Shown: positions 53,496 to 63,808 of the stretch, one piece after another
How positions within the stretch are numbered: position 1 is the stretch's first letter
Layout of the letters: each line of letters opens with the position of its first letter
From: Porphyra umbilicalis
Taxonomy: Eukaryota > Rhodophyta > Bangiophyceae > Bangiales > Bangiaceae
Length of the DNA: 64,000 bases
Direction of reading: 5' to 3'
Assembly: GCA_002049455.2 (NCBI GenBank)
Contig: KV918869.1
Span: 62,001-126,000 of the forward strand
The notes under the pieces: model-generated
Database searches by the model: none
Seen by the model: only the letters and a program-made list of their open reading frames with translations
Told to the model about the DNA's origin: nothing
Program-made: the position numbers and the translations under genes

Positions 53496-54563
53496 ATGTC
53501 GTCCTCGCGTAAACGCCGACCTGACGCCGACGCTTGTGGAGATGATGGTCAACGGACCTCACGCCCCCGAGGCGCGCAGGAAGCCGCAACAGGGACTGCC
53601 GCACAAGACGACAGGGCTGCTCGCCAAGCCGCAGAGCAAGCCACGCGCCGGTCGGGCCCCGCCGAAAGCGGTCACGGCACCAACGAGGACGAGGCGGACA
53701 AGAGTGCAGGAGCGGTTGGTGCCGCCGCGGGGGTGCGAGGCTCCATCCCGCGATTTGATGAGGAGGATGCCTCCTGTCTTCCCGACTACCGCCCGCGTCT
53801 CAGCGCGGGTGGCGCAGATGGCGCGGGACCGGGCGCCGCTGGTGCCGCCACGGCGGGTCTGGCGTCCCCTGCGGGTGCGTCTGTGGCAGAAAATTCTCCC
53901 TTTTCTGAGATCGAGAGGACTCTAGTAGCCACGGTCAACGGAATCGTCCCCGGCATCGTCACTTCTCCGCTACCGCCGTCCCCAGCACATGGTCCGTCGG
54001 GGGGCTCGTTTGTCTCCATTTCGAGCCACGTGAACTACACCGGCGCGCTGGGCGGCGCCGAGTCGATCATCCGCCAAGTTGGGACGGAGTCGTCTTTCAC
54101 GACGGCAGATGGTACCCGCTACCCGCACGTTGCCGGAGAGACGCTTGTGAAGCAGAAGACGTACATCTTCCGCTTCAGCCGACGGCTAGCCAGGCAGATA
54201 ATCAAGGGCAAGGTGACGGTGGGCGCCAAGGCCATTTTTGTGATCGCCATGTGCGTGCACTTCATGATGTCGGGTCGCCAAATTGCTTGGAAAGCGCCAG
54301 ATGGGAGCGACTGGACGCATGCCGACGCCGTTGGTACGTGTCAGTGGTGGCTGCTCGTCCCCAAGCCGACCGCTCGTCTGACGGTGAACCGCAATTTGCA
54401 AACGCTGACCAAGGAGGAACAGAGCGCCTTGCAAATGAGCGGCAATGACGTTCCAGCTGATTTGGTCAATGCTCTACTGGATGGCGACAATGATAAGGAG
54501 GAGGAGGCCGCAGAGCTGGACAACAACGGGGGACGGGAGAGCGAGTTGGAGCTCGATGGTTGA
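53496..54563 (+). CDS. hypothetical protein, 355 residues
   Basis: An uninterrupted frame from ATG (ggcaccATGT) to TGA. The N-terminal 150 residues are hydrophilic, charged and Ala/Gly-rich (MSSSRKRRPDADACGDDGQR), probably disordered with a basic nuclear-signal-like start. The folded part seems to be residues 170-310: VSISSHVNYTGALGGAESII, TYIFRFSRRLARQIIKGKVT, KAIFVIAMCVHFMMSGRQIA and GTCQWWLLVPKPTARLTVNR. The end is acidic (EEEAAELDNNGGRESELELD). No family is recognised. The overall style (pyrimidine-rich leader, charged N-terminus) resembles the transposon proteins at 33840 and 40685, so an accessory transposon protein is possible, but a host gene is equally open. Confidence 0.6.
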   Translation: MSSSRKRRPDADACGDDGQRTSRPRGAQEAATGTAAQDDRAARQAAEQATRRSGPAESGHGTNEDEADKSAGAVGAAAGVRGSIPRFDEEDASCLPDYRPRLSAGGADGAGPGAAGAATAGLASPAGASVAENSPFSEIERTLVATVNGIVPGIVTSPLPPSPAHGPSGGSFVSISSHVNYTGALGGAESIIRQVGTESSFTTADGTRYPHVAGETLVKQKTYIFRFSRRLARQIIKGKVTVGAKAIFVIAMCVHFMMSGRQIAWKAPDGSDWTHADAVGTCQWWLLVPKPTARLTVNRNLQTLTKEEQSALQMSGNDVPADLVNALLDGDNDKEEEAAELDNNGGRESELELDG

Positions 54564-57189
54564 GAAGTATGGAACTATTGGGTCTGTAAGGCGTGGAGTG
54601 TGGTACGTCCCGCGGGTAGCTTTGGCCTGTCAGTGGGCTATTTAGTGCTTGTAGGGTTCGACGATGAGCAAGAAGTCGGAGAGCTTGACGCCAATGCTAG
54701 TGGCGCTATGTACATAATAATGTCACGCCCCAGACCCTCTGCAATCTGAATGGGCTTGGCGGGTCGGCTTGGTGCGCGCTACAACGTCATGTGCGCTGAG
54801 GGTGGTGGCCGCCCTGGGCTGGGCGTCGAAAAGTGGGAGAAGACCCACGGAGTACCGAATTGCAGCTCGCTCCTAGTGCAGACAAAAACATTCTACGATA
54901 CACGAGACGAGACAAGTACAGGATCAAGTGCTTTTTCAACAATTCACATGAGAGGCTCACCCCACATCAAATGCACGACAAGGAGCAGGTGCGAGCGCGC
55001 GGGGTGTCGACGGCACCTGTGAACTGGTGATCCGCGTTTGTTCACACTTCGACATGTCTTGACGGCGTGCACCCCACTTGCCAAGCCAAGCAGGTACGTC
55101 TCTGGGGTGCCTCCTTTCCGCCAGAGCGCGTCACGTTGCTCCCCATCTGTTGTTCTCTCCTTGCTTCTATAGCACATTACCTGCAGCCTCTTCTCTCCCC
55201 GCGCGTCGCTGGTCCTGCAGTCCTCATCATCGCCCACAATTTTCCCCCTTCCCGTTCCAGTCACGGCTTGTTCGGCGGCCGCTACTTGTCTTAAGAGATG
55301 AAGAACGGCCGCCCGCCTGCTTCTGTGCCCTTGGATAGAGATTTTGTCGGTGCTACGGCCGCTCCAGTCTCGCTACGGGGTGAGCACATCGACTACCAAG
55401 CCTACATTGATATGATACGCGGGATGCGACTCAAGGCATCGTTCCCACGGTCCACTATGCTTAGGCTGCCGGTTTACATCCTGGGTGGCGCTGAACGTAC
55501 CGACTGTAGCGGAGATCCGGGCTCGACGAACCAGAAATTCAGATGGGTGGGAGCCGTCGCCGCCGTAAGGACAGGGATGTCGAGATGGTACAGTGACGGC
55601 GGGTGGTGGTGCTGCGTGAACTGTTGTGTGTGTGTGATGTCCATGGAGGTGGCGATAGTAGTGTTGGTCTCCGGCATTGGTCGGCTTCTCGGAGGCTAGT
55701 TTCGACATGGAACCGTGGGCACTGCAGGCGCTACCGGGGCGGGAGACGGAAGGTAGGGGCGCGGGTGTCGGGGGTTTTGGGGCGGCTGCGGGAGAGATGA
55801 GGGGGTGGAGCGCCAGGAGCCTCTGCCGGCATTGATACATCGATGCTGACGGCGGTGGGTGTCTCGCAGATGCCTTTCTTCTCTGTGGCCGACGGCTGAG
55901 CCCCTGTGACGCTCAAGAAGCGACGGCTGACCGGTGGCCGGTGCGGGGGGGAGTCACGGCGGCCGATGACGGCGGCAGTGCTTCCAGTCTGCCGGGTGCG
56001 CCAAGCCGAGGCCCTGCATCCGGTGGTGGCGTTTCCGCGGCGGCAGTGACGGACGATGACATCAGCTTGCGCGGCAACAGGGGTGGCACCAGTCTGAGGT
56101 CGCGCCTCCCCTCCCTTCGCTCTCGCCGTACCCCCGGGCGTCTGGGTGTAGCGAAACCACCGACTCGCCTGCGTCGGCGATGACTTGCCAACCTCCACTG
56201 CCCTGCCGTTCCGCTTCGCTGGCGGCCACGTTCGTCTTCTGCGCCCACCCGTCCTTTCCCTACATTCTTTTTTGTCTTTCGCACCCCACCCCCCCCCGCC
56301 CCCGCCCCCCCCCCCCTTATGCAAATCCAGCTGCTCACCCCCTTCTGAAGGCCCATACCTCTCGGATGACTCGCAAAGCACCTTCCAATACAGATGATGG
56401 CCTTGTATGGTTCGAAGTCCGCGCACAGAGGGCCTGTGGTAAGGTAGCCAAAACAATTCCGAACTGGCGCGTTCGAGAGACGCTGTTGCTCGTTGTTCCA
56501 TTGGTCCACGTCTTTTGCACAAAGGATGGCTATAGCTATCCTTCTGGCTATCCTGCGCACATTTGGCACGAAGGATAGCAATATGGCACAGGATATGGCA
56601 AAATGACCTCCCGATAGAGATGCCCTTGGCCATCGGATGGCAAAATGGCACACCGATAGACTTGATCTCACTGATCATTTAAATGGCTACGTCCGCAAGA
56701 AGAGCACGCAGGAACTGCTGCGTATTAGTAGAGGCAGCGTGTCCCTCAACGAATCTGATTGGCTGTTTTAAGCATTCTTTGATCCTTCCAACGAGTTCTA
56801 GTGTCTACTAGACGTCTCGCGTGTCTCACAGGCGCCTCCTTGCGAACGGCCAATCAGCGCTGAGAACCGTCAGGCAAGAACGCTAGCCTCAAACAGAGTT
56901 ACTTTACAAGCCCGAAAGACCTGCGATCTGGTCCCAATGGTACCGGAAAACCTCGATATCGAGTTTTTATCGAGGTTCTGGGCCCATAGGGCGAGAGACG
57001 GCGTCGTTCGACACACGGCAGTCGCCGAGCGCCGCGTCGCGAGCGTCGTCGTGAATGGCTGTCCAAAGAATGCGGACGGCAACTGCGGGGCTACGACAGC
57101 CACAGCGGGGCATCCACTCACAGCGGGGCCTTGCATCTGGTCTTTTCCGTAGAACCACATGCATAAATCCCCTGTCCTTTAGGACAGGG
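54564..57189. other. 2.6 kb without a firmly supported gene
   Basis: A plus frame from 55298 to 55699 (MKNGRPPASVPLDRDFVGAT...YIDMIRGMRLKASFP) has a normal residue mix but no known domain. A GC-rich minus frame at 55731-56678 is largely compositional. The 54-bp dispersed repeat lies at 56617-56670. A hairpin 'acctcgatatcgag' with its inverse lies near 56960-56985. Confidence 0.4.
56617..56670. repeat. dispersed 54-bp repeat, copy 2
   Basis: Same-orientation match to 125-178 near the window start, with about five mismatches. Sequence to the left of it here also repeats 'ggatagc' and 'atatggca' motifs. Confidence 0.6.
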
Positions 57190-57191
57190 TA

Positions 57192-57916
57192 CAGTCATTA
57201 TTCGGTTATATCCATCGCCATTTGTTTACAGAAGCGGACAGTACTCAGGTTCCCCTGGCTCGACTTGCGATCGGCTGACATGAGGTCATTTCAATACTAC
57301 TGGGAAGAAAGAGAAGTACGAAAGAGAGCATTTACGGTGAACTCGGACGAGATAAAATCCAATTTTACTTGCCTTCGCATAACCTGATCACGCAAGAGTG
57401 TGCCTCGTACCGACCCACCATGCCCCATCACTCTTCATCGTCCGCACTGGCCAAAACCACGTCAACCTTCACATCTATGGCCTCAAAATTGGTCTCAGCC
57501 ACCACCCAGCGACGCATCACCTGCGCATGGTCTTCACCGCTTACGCTCTCGAACTCGCACTGCAGCGTCGTGTTGGCCATCATGGCTACTAGAGAAGACT
57601 CGTCTAAGTTTTTGTTGTCAGCAACAGGCTGAACGTCATCAGGCTGGCGTCTGAGCTCAGTGTTGGCCCTGTTGGGCAGGCAGTCAGCCTTCAGGCAGAC
57701 CGGCGGGCAATCTGCGCGGGCAACATTGCGTTCCATTCCTGCAGGATGAGCTAGGATTTGTGTAAGTTGATCCTACCTGAGAATAAGTTCAAAAGGTCGA
57801 CCAAAAATGTGATTGCAGTCCACATTACCCGTTCTCTCGGCTCCTGTGGTGCGTTCTTCGGCCCGGTTATATCCACTGTGGATATAACCGGTACGGATTT
57901 AACCGAATAATGACTG
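57192..57916. mobile_element. pogo/Tigger-like deletion derivative, copy B
   Basis: TA flanks (57190-57191, 57917-57918) and CAGTCATTATTCGGTTATAT ends. Almost collinear with copy A at 7899-8621. It is inserted right after CCTTTAGGACAGGG, which resembles the left end of the 690-bp element family, so it may sit in a fragment of that family. Confidence 0.88.
57428..57736 (-). pseudogene. C-terminal remnant of a pogo-like transposase (copy B)
   Basis: 102-residue minus-strand frame with CLKADCLPNRANTELRRQPD and the tail SGEDHAQVMRRWVVAETNFE. Compared with copy A it has a few substitutions and an extra residue (ANTTLQCEFE), and its upstream part is frame-broken. The two copies changed little in protein sequence, but both are fragments. 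Confidence 0.5.
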
Positions 57917-57918
57917 TA

Positions 57919-58072
57919 CAGTCGTTATGCGTTTTCATGGTAGGGGTGCGCCACACCAGTAGCACCCTCTTTCAGTCCGAGATCGCGAGAGATCGCGGTA
58001 CTGAGGCTCTAGGGTCCATTCACTTGTAGAGCATGCTCTCCAAGTGAATGGCACATAAGCGAATAATGTCTG
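57919..58072. mobile_element. 154-bp TA-flanked MITE abutting copy B
   Basis: Starts CAGTCGTTATGCG and ends in the inverted form of CAGACATTATTCGC, flanked by TA. It shares its left TA (57917-57918) with the right TA of the pogo derivative. It contains the hairpin CCATTCACTTG/CAAGTGAATGG. Probably related to the same pogo end family. Confidence 0.7.
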
Positions 58073-58319
58073 TACTATCCAACATGCGCGTAGGGGCCCC
58101 CATTCCAGTTTTTTTCCGAGCTATTCCACGTTGCGGGAGTACTTGAAGAAACTCGGGGTGGCCGCGGAGAGACCTCATACGGCTCAAGCGGACGTCGCCG
58201 TGCGGTGGGTCCGACATGGTTAGCAGCGTAACTCTGCAACGTATCTCTGCATGTGTTTTGGCAGCATGGCCGTACGTTCGGCGTTTGTGAGATCCAAACA
58301 TTTGAAGGAAGGGCTTTTT

Positions 58320-60123
58320 CCCTGGCCTTCAGGACAGGGTGCTCTCAAAGTGCAGTGATGCACACATATACTTAGAGAACGGGACTTGCTCTCTGTTTCA
58401 GAGGTGGCAGTCTGCATTCGCGTTCTCAGGGATCTGAGGGCGTGTCGGCGTTGGAAGGGTCGCGATGACGCTGAAAGCGAATAGAGTTACATGGCTGAGA
58501 AGGGCTGTCCTGCCGCAAGGGTCACAGCACAGTGCGGCTTAAACCACGTGCCTGGAAGATCTGAATTCCCTTGTAAATTGCTTGCACAGAGGCGCGCAGG
58601 AATCCTGCAATCGTCGATTCTGACCATTCCAGAGCGTGTGCGCTGTACAAGACCTTTGTAGAGCGATGCTCCTGGGCTATAAAGACGTCGCCCAGATCCC
58701 TTTTCTACACCTTTCGTACCGCAGTGGGGGTGTCTATGAGTGCGTAAAAAACGAGACCTGGCCTCCTCTTCATGCGCATGGGGCGTCCACAAACGTGTTT
58801 CTTGCATGCAAAATTCTTGTACCTCGCACCCTGAGTTCGTGCAAGCGTGCTTGCACAAGCAAGTACGGAAATTATGGAAACGAATCCATCTTTGTGCAGA
58901 CTTCTTGCACCTTGTGCATGATTCTTGCACCAGTGAGCGACACTTGTTTTCCCTCTCGAGCGGCTCCACCGGCAACATGATCAACCTCATTTCGCACTCC
59001 AAAGACTGACCTTCAGTTGCTTATCACTCCTGTACCCCTCCGCACCTCACACCCCCCGCTCCCCAAGAACAACCAGACTTCCGAAAGAAGGGTGAATTCG
59101 ACTATTGTCCCGGAGGCCGTGAGGACGTCAACATGGGGATGCGGAAGCTAGGAAACTATCGGAAGCCATCTCCCCGGCTACCAGGAGCACATCAGAGGTA
59201 CCCTGCTCCAGTAGCTCCATTGGGAAGCGGTCATTTGGCTTCTGGTGCTATGTCTTCAGTGTCCTGTGCTGCGACTGAGCTCATGACGGGTGGGGAATGA
59301 AAAGAGGCTGTGGCATTGTCGGTGTGCGCAGACGTTGCCCCTATAACCCTGATCTTTGCCACACGGCGCCCAGACTCCGGCCCAGCTTCCCGCTTGTAGA
59401 ACTGGAATGACGGTTGTGCAGCGAGATGCAGAAATTCTGCACCGCTACGTGCACGATTCTTGCACGACTGCTGCCAGGTTTGGTACATGATTCTTGCACA
59501 GACACTGACTCTGTGCAACTCCCATACAAGAATAGTGCACGAAGAACCGCCGTTTGTGCAAGAAATGGAGGCCTGTAAAACCTTGTATACCACTGTACAC
59601 AAGGAAATTTGAGCTCTCCCAGGAACGTGGTCTAAACCGCACTGTGCAGGGCCCGGACGGTGCCTGCCCCCCCCACAGCCCCGAGTTGCGCGCGGCGACC
59701 GCGCGCAGCGACTTAAGGGGTTTGACGCGCCCGCGATGACCCGCGGGTGACCGTGCCTGCGCGCCGGCTTCTGTTGCGGCGGCTCGTCGGCAGTTTCTGA
59801 CGCCATCCAGCGGCGCGGTTAGAGGTGCTTAGTCGCGCGGCGGTCGGTCCCTCCCGTCCGCCCGTGCGCCGTGTCGGCCGCCCCGCCCGCCGTGCGCAGG
59901 TGCGATGCGCGTCAGAGTGACGGCCCCTCTCGTGGGCGTCGCGCGACGCCGGCGGGCCGCCGCCGCTGCGGTGGTGACGGCGGCACCCCTTTCCCCGCCC
60001 CACGCTCCCCCCGCCACGACAACGTGGCTGTACGTCCCCCCGTGCGCGCTCGCGGCTATGGAGCCGGCCGGCGTGCCCGGTGTCGATGAGTCGCCGAGCG
60101 CGCCACCGCCCTCAAGGCCCGGG
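58320..60123. mobile_element. about 690-bp CCCTGGCC-ended element, copy 2 (interrupted)
   Basis: The parts 58320-58527 and 59650-60123 together match 19165-19853 end to end. A 1119-bp CACTA-like element sits between them. The minus-strand open stretch (QYPGLEGGGALGD, AASAHGGTYS) is kept here as well. Confidence 0.7.
58528..59646. mobile_element. non-autonomous CACTA-like element with subterminal repeats
   Basis: Inverted ends of about 28 bases start CACAGTGCGG and continue TTAAACCACGT (left), matched by TTTAGACCACGT (right, inverted). CAG is duplicated at 58525-58527 and 59647-59649. The empty site is visible in the copy at 19165-19853, which has the same sequence without the insert. Near both ends the motif TTCTTGCAC and its inverse recur many times (58780-58935, 59455-59560), as is typical of CACTA elements, whose ends carry repeated binding sites for their own protein. 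No transposase is encoded; short frames inside have no domains. Confidence 0.85.
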
Positions 60124-61736
60124 TATTGCACGCACGTGCCTGGAACTTCTCGTTCAGATGGCTTGAAACGGGGGGTCTGTGCTGCAGACGAGCTGGAAAG
60201 GAGGATGCGTGCTGCATATGACCGCGTCGGGTGAGGAATTGAGGGCGTAATTGGTGGAACCTGCCCCTGAGATGCTCCCGACGGTGTTTTTGTTCTTCAA
60301 TTTTTTCAGCCCGCAGCAGAGGGCCAAGCTCGGGGACAGCCGAGACGTGGGGCGTGGAATGACTGGCCCACATTCCCTTCGCCTCCAATTTCCCGCATTG
60401 TTAACTCGTTGATATTTCGCCCGAATCTCCCGCCTGATTTCATTTACCTTATAAACCGCCGCCGCCGCCGGACCACCTCCGTCCGTGGCGGACAACCTTC
60501 TTTGACATCTTCACATGTGGAATGTGGTCTGACTGTAGCGCGCAGTGACTGGAGCGGGCAGTCGCGAGTGGCCTGACGCAGCTGCCCGCGTGGTGCTGTG
60601 CGCGGGCCTGTGACGAGGAGAGGACGGCGCCGTCCGTATGGCCTGAGCGAGGGGGTGGTGGTGTCGCGGTGGCAAAACTGGCCGTGCGGGATGTCGCGCA
60701 GCTGACCGCGCGGTACGTCGTGGGGGGAGGAGACCGGACAGGGGGGTACGTTCGGGGGATTGTGAAGGGGTTGAGGGGCCGTGGGGCTGGACGGAGGGGC
60801 GGGTGAAGACGCCGCTGGCTTGCCGGTGGCAGCCCCTACGGCGACGGCGGCGGCCCCTGCGCCCGCGCCCCCTGCTGCGATAGGCTTGCTGCTGGGAACA
60901 AACCTAGCCACCATGGACGAGGGGGCGAGAGTGGCGTGGCGTTTGCTCCGGGGGGTTGGTGGGCTGCGCGGTAGCGGCGGCGAAGGCGGACGTAGGTGTG
61001 AGGCCGGAGGGCTGGGGGGGGTGAGGCTGTCGACGAGCCGTGCGTGACTTGGGACTGTCGCAAGCACGGCATCGCCTGGGTGGGAGGCCGGCGCGCTCCG
61101 GGGTGGACGGCTCGGGCGCGCGCGCTTGGCCGTGGACGCCCGCAGGGACATAAAAACAAAATCAATGCAGTGCATGAAAAATATAACCACGTGCCAAGTG
61201 AAGTGCGACGCGGCATGTTTCAAGTCTACTTAATGCTTCAAAACTTACACAAATAGATGGTCTTCGACCACAGCACAACTCCAGGCCAGGGTGTTTTCGC
61301 GTACGCGCTTTCAGTCTTAATAGTTGCCTCACCCACATCTCGTAGAGTCGGAACCTTGATCCATGTGGCCGCCATACGTGGTCGACCGCAGGCCACCTGG
61401 AGCAGTCGGCGCCACGTTGTCGGTCCCGCGCACCGCGCGCTCCCGCCCGCGTTCGGCCCCCGACCGCCCCCGGCATTGCGTTGCGGCGTGCCCGGCGGTG
61501 CCCTCCGCCTGCAGCGCCTCACCGTTTGTCTGGCTTTCTTCCCCCCCCGCCCGGGAGTCGTGACTCCCTGCCGTTTTTTTTTTGGCTCTCTTTTGATTCT
61601 GCGCGGGGGGCACACACTCACGGCGGGCGTCCTTGGCGTCGACGGCGGCGTTTTTTGTTTTTTTTTTGCTGCGCGCCGCGCCACTCTGCAGCTCGTGTGC
61701 GTGTTACCCCCCCCCCCCCCTCTGGTGGCGGCAGTC
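60124..61736. other. upstream region of DCP2
   Basis: Up to about 61250 there are only compositional frames on both strands. From about 61400 the sequence becomes a GC-rich island with C and T runs directly before the DCP2 start. No TATA-like box was identified with confidence. Confidence 0.4.
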
Positions 61737-62517
61737 ATGCATCCCGGCGAGAGCCTAGACGGCTGCGCCGCCGGCGATGATGCGTCCATCGTCGTCGTTG
61801 ATGCAGCCACGGTGTTGCCGACGCCCGCGCGGCCCGCGCGGCCCGCCGCGTCCGCGTCGAGCGCGTCTGCGTCGGCAGCGGGTACGGCGGCGGCGTCGTC
61901 GTCGCCGGCGGTGGCGCCCAAGCCCATCCCCCCCCCACCACCAAAGAGGCAGCCGCGCTCGCCGACGTCTTTGACGACCTCTGCCTGCGCTTCTTGTACA
62001 ACCTCCCCGAGTCGGAGTTTGAGTCCTTCCCCCGCCTCTTCTTTGCGGTCGAGCAAGCCTACTGGTTTTACCTCGACTTTTCGCGGGAGGCGCAGCGGAG
62101 CCTGCCGCCCATGTCCCTCCGCACCTTTGCGCGGCGGCTCTTTGAGCACTCCCCGCCCCTGCGGCCGCACCTGCCGCGCCTCGATGAGCTCGTCGCCGAT
62201 TGGAAGAGCTACAAGGGGGACATCCCCACCTGTGGGGCGGCGCTGCTCAACGACGCCATGGACAAGGTGCTCCTCGTGCGCGCGTATGGGAGCGGCGGGC
62301 GGTGGGGGTTTCCCAAGGGGAAGATTGGGAAAGACGAGTCGCCTTTTGCGGCGGCGATGCGGGAGGTGGCGGAGGAGGTGGGGTACGACGCGAGCGCGTT
62401 GGCCAACGAGCGCGACGCGCTCGTGTCCACCTCGTACACGCAGGGGGGGGGAACAGCGGCGGCGGTGGGGGGGGCGGCGGCGGCGGCGGCGCGTCGGGGG
62501 GTGCGTCTGGCTCGGGC

Positions 62518-62548
<31 letters not shown>

Positions 62549-63104
62549 GCGGCAGCGGCGGCGACGGCGGCCACACGCACACCCCCAACAGCGGGGGTGG
62601 CACCCACGGGGCCCCCGCCAGCGGCGGCCGCAAGCTGCACCTCACCATCTTTATCGTCGCAGGCGTCGACGAGGCGACGCCCTTTGAGACGCAAACCCGC
62701 AAGGAGATTTCCGAGATTGCGTGGTGGCCCCTCGCGCACTTGGCCGAGTCGCGGGCGGAGAAGGACGCGCCGCTCGCGGACGGGGGCGTGCCCGGCTTCC
62801 CACCGGCCAATGGGAAAAAGGCCTACCACTTCCTCGTCACCCCGTTTGTCAAGCGCATCAAGGCCTGGGTCGCCCGCCGCAAGCGCCTGCAGGCGCGCGC
62901 GGGGGAGCGCGGCAAGGGCGGCGGCGGCAAGGGCGCGTCGGCCAAGGGCGGCGGCAAGGCGGCGGCCGTCAAGCCCCTCCCGCCGGTCGTGCCCCTCGGG
63001 GTGGGGGGGGGGGGGGTGCCCCGCCAACCTCCTCGTCGTCTGCGTCGGCGTCCTCCTTGACGGTGGCGCCGCCGCCCGCCGCCTTGCCGCTGCCCGCTGG
63101 CGCA

Positions 63105-63138
<34 letters not shown>

Positions 63139-63457
63139 CACCCCCGCCGCTGCCGCCGCCGCCGCTGCCGGTGGGGGTGGCGGCGCCGTTCCCGCCGCGG
63201 CCGTCGGGTGGCGACGGGGAGCCGCCCCTGCGGCAGCTGCAGCCATTCCCGCTGCCGCCGCTCGTCGGCCCGGGCGGCGGCGCGCCCGCCGAGCCCGACC
63301 CGGCCGCCACCGCGCCGGTGGTGCCGGCGCCGGGCGCGCCGGGCCGGTACGGCCTGCTGCCGCAGGCGCCGCCACGCCCGCTGCTCGACGACGGTGGGCG
63401 CGGGGCGGCGGGCGGCGGCGGCCGCGGCCGCGGCGGCGCCGCCGGCGCCACCGGCGT

Positions 63458-63489
<32 letters not shown>

Positions 63490-63808
63490 GTGGCGGCGGC
63501 GGCGGCGGTGGCTTTGTGGCGCTCGGCGGCTCCATTGGCGGCGGCACCTCCGTCTCCCACGCGGGTGGCCGCGGCGGGGGCCTCAACCCGCGGGAGCGCG
63601 CGTGCTTGTACGAGCGCTACTTGGCCGACACGGCGGCGCGGGCGGCGGAGCTCGGGTTGAGCGCGGAGGAGTGGGCGCCGCCGGGGTCCGAGCCGGGGCG
63701 GGGGGGGGGCGGGGGGGGGTGCCCCCGCCCCGCCGCCCGCGGCTGCTGGCGCGGCCGCTGACCGCGTTTGCGTTTGATCGGGAGGAAATCTTGGCGTGTT
63801 TGCTGTGA
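61737..63808 (+). CDS. DCP2: mRNA-decapping enzyme Dcp2 (Nudix hydrolase)
   Basis: Dcp2 removes the m7G cap from mRNA in cytoplasmic decay. An Ala/Pro-rich N-terminal tail is followed by the Dcp2 regulatory domain: VFDDLCLRFLYNLPESEFES, AYWFYLDF and FARRLFEHSPPLRPHLP. The Nudix domain then follows: WGFPKGKIGKDE with REVAEEVGY gives the full Gx5Ex7REUxEExGU box (about 62317-62382). A Gly/Ser/His-rich insert (62440-62630) interrupts it before HLTIFIVAG and ETQTRKEISEIAWWPL; Box B is HFLVTPFVKRIKAWVARRKR. The C-terminal tail is Pro/Gly/Ala-rich and ends LTAFAFDREEILACLL-TGA, a possible short binding motif. Frames change at C or G runs near 61930, 62445, 63005 and 63700, so the gene is probably intact with homopolymer length errors. 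It shows no in-frame stops. Confidence 0.88.
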
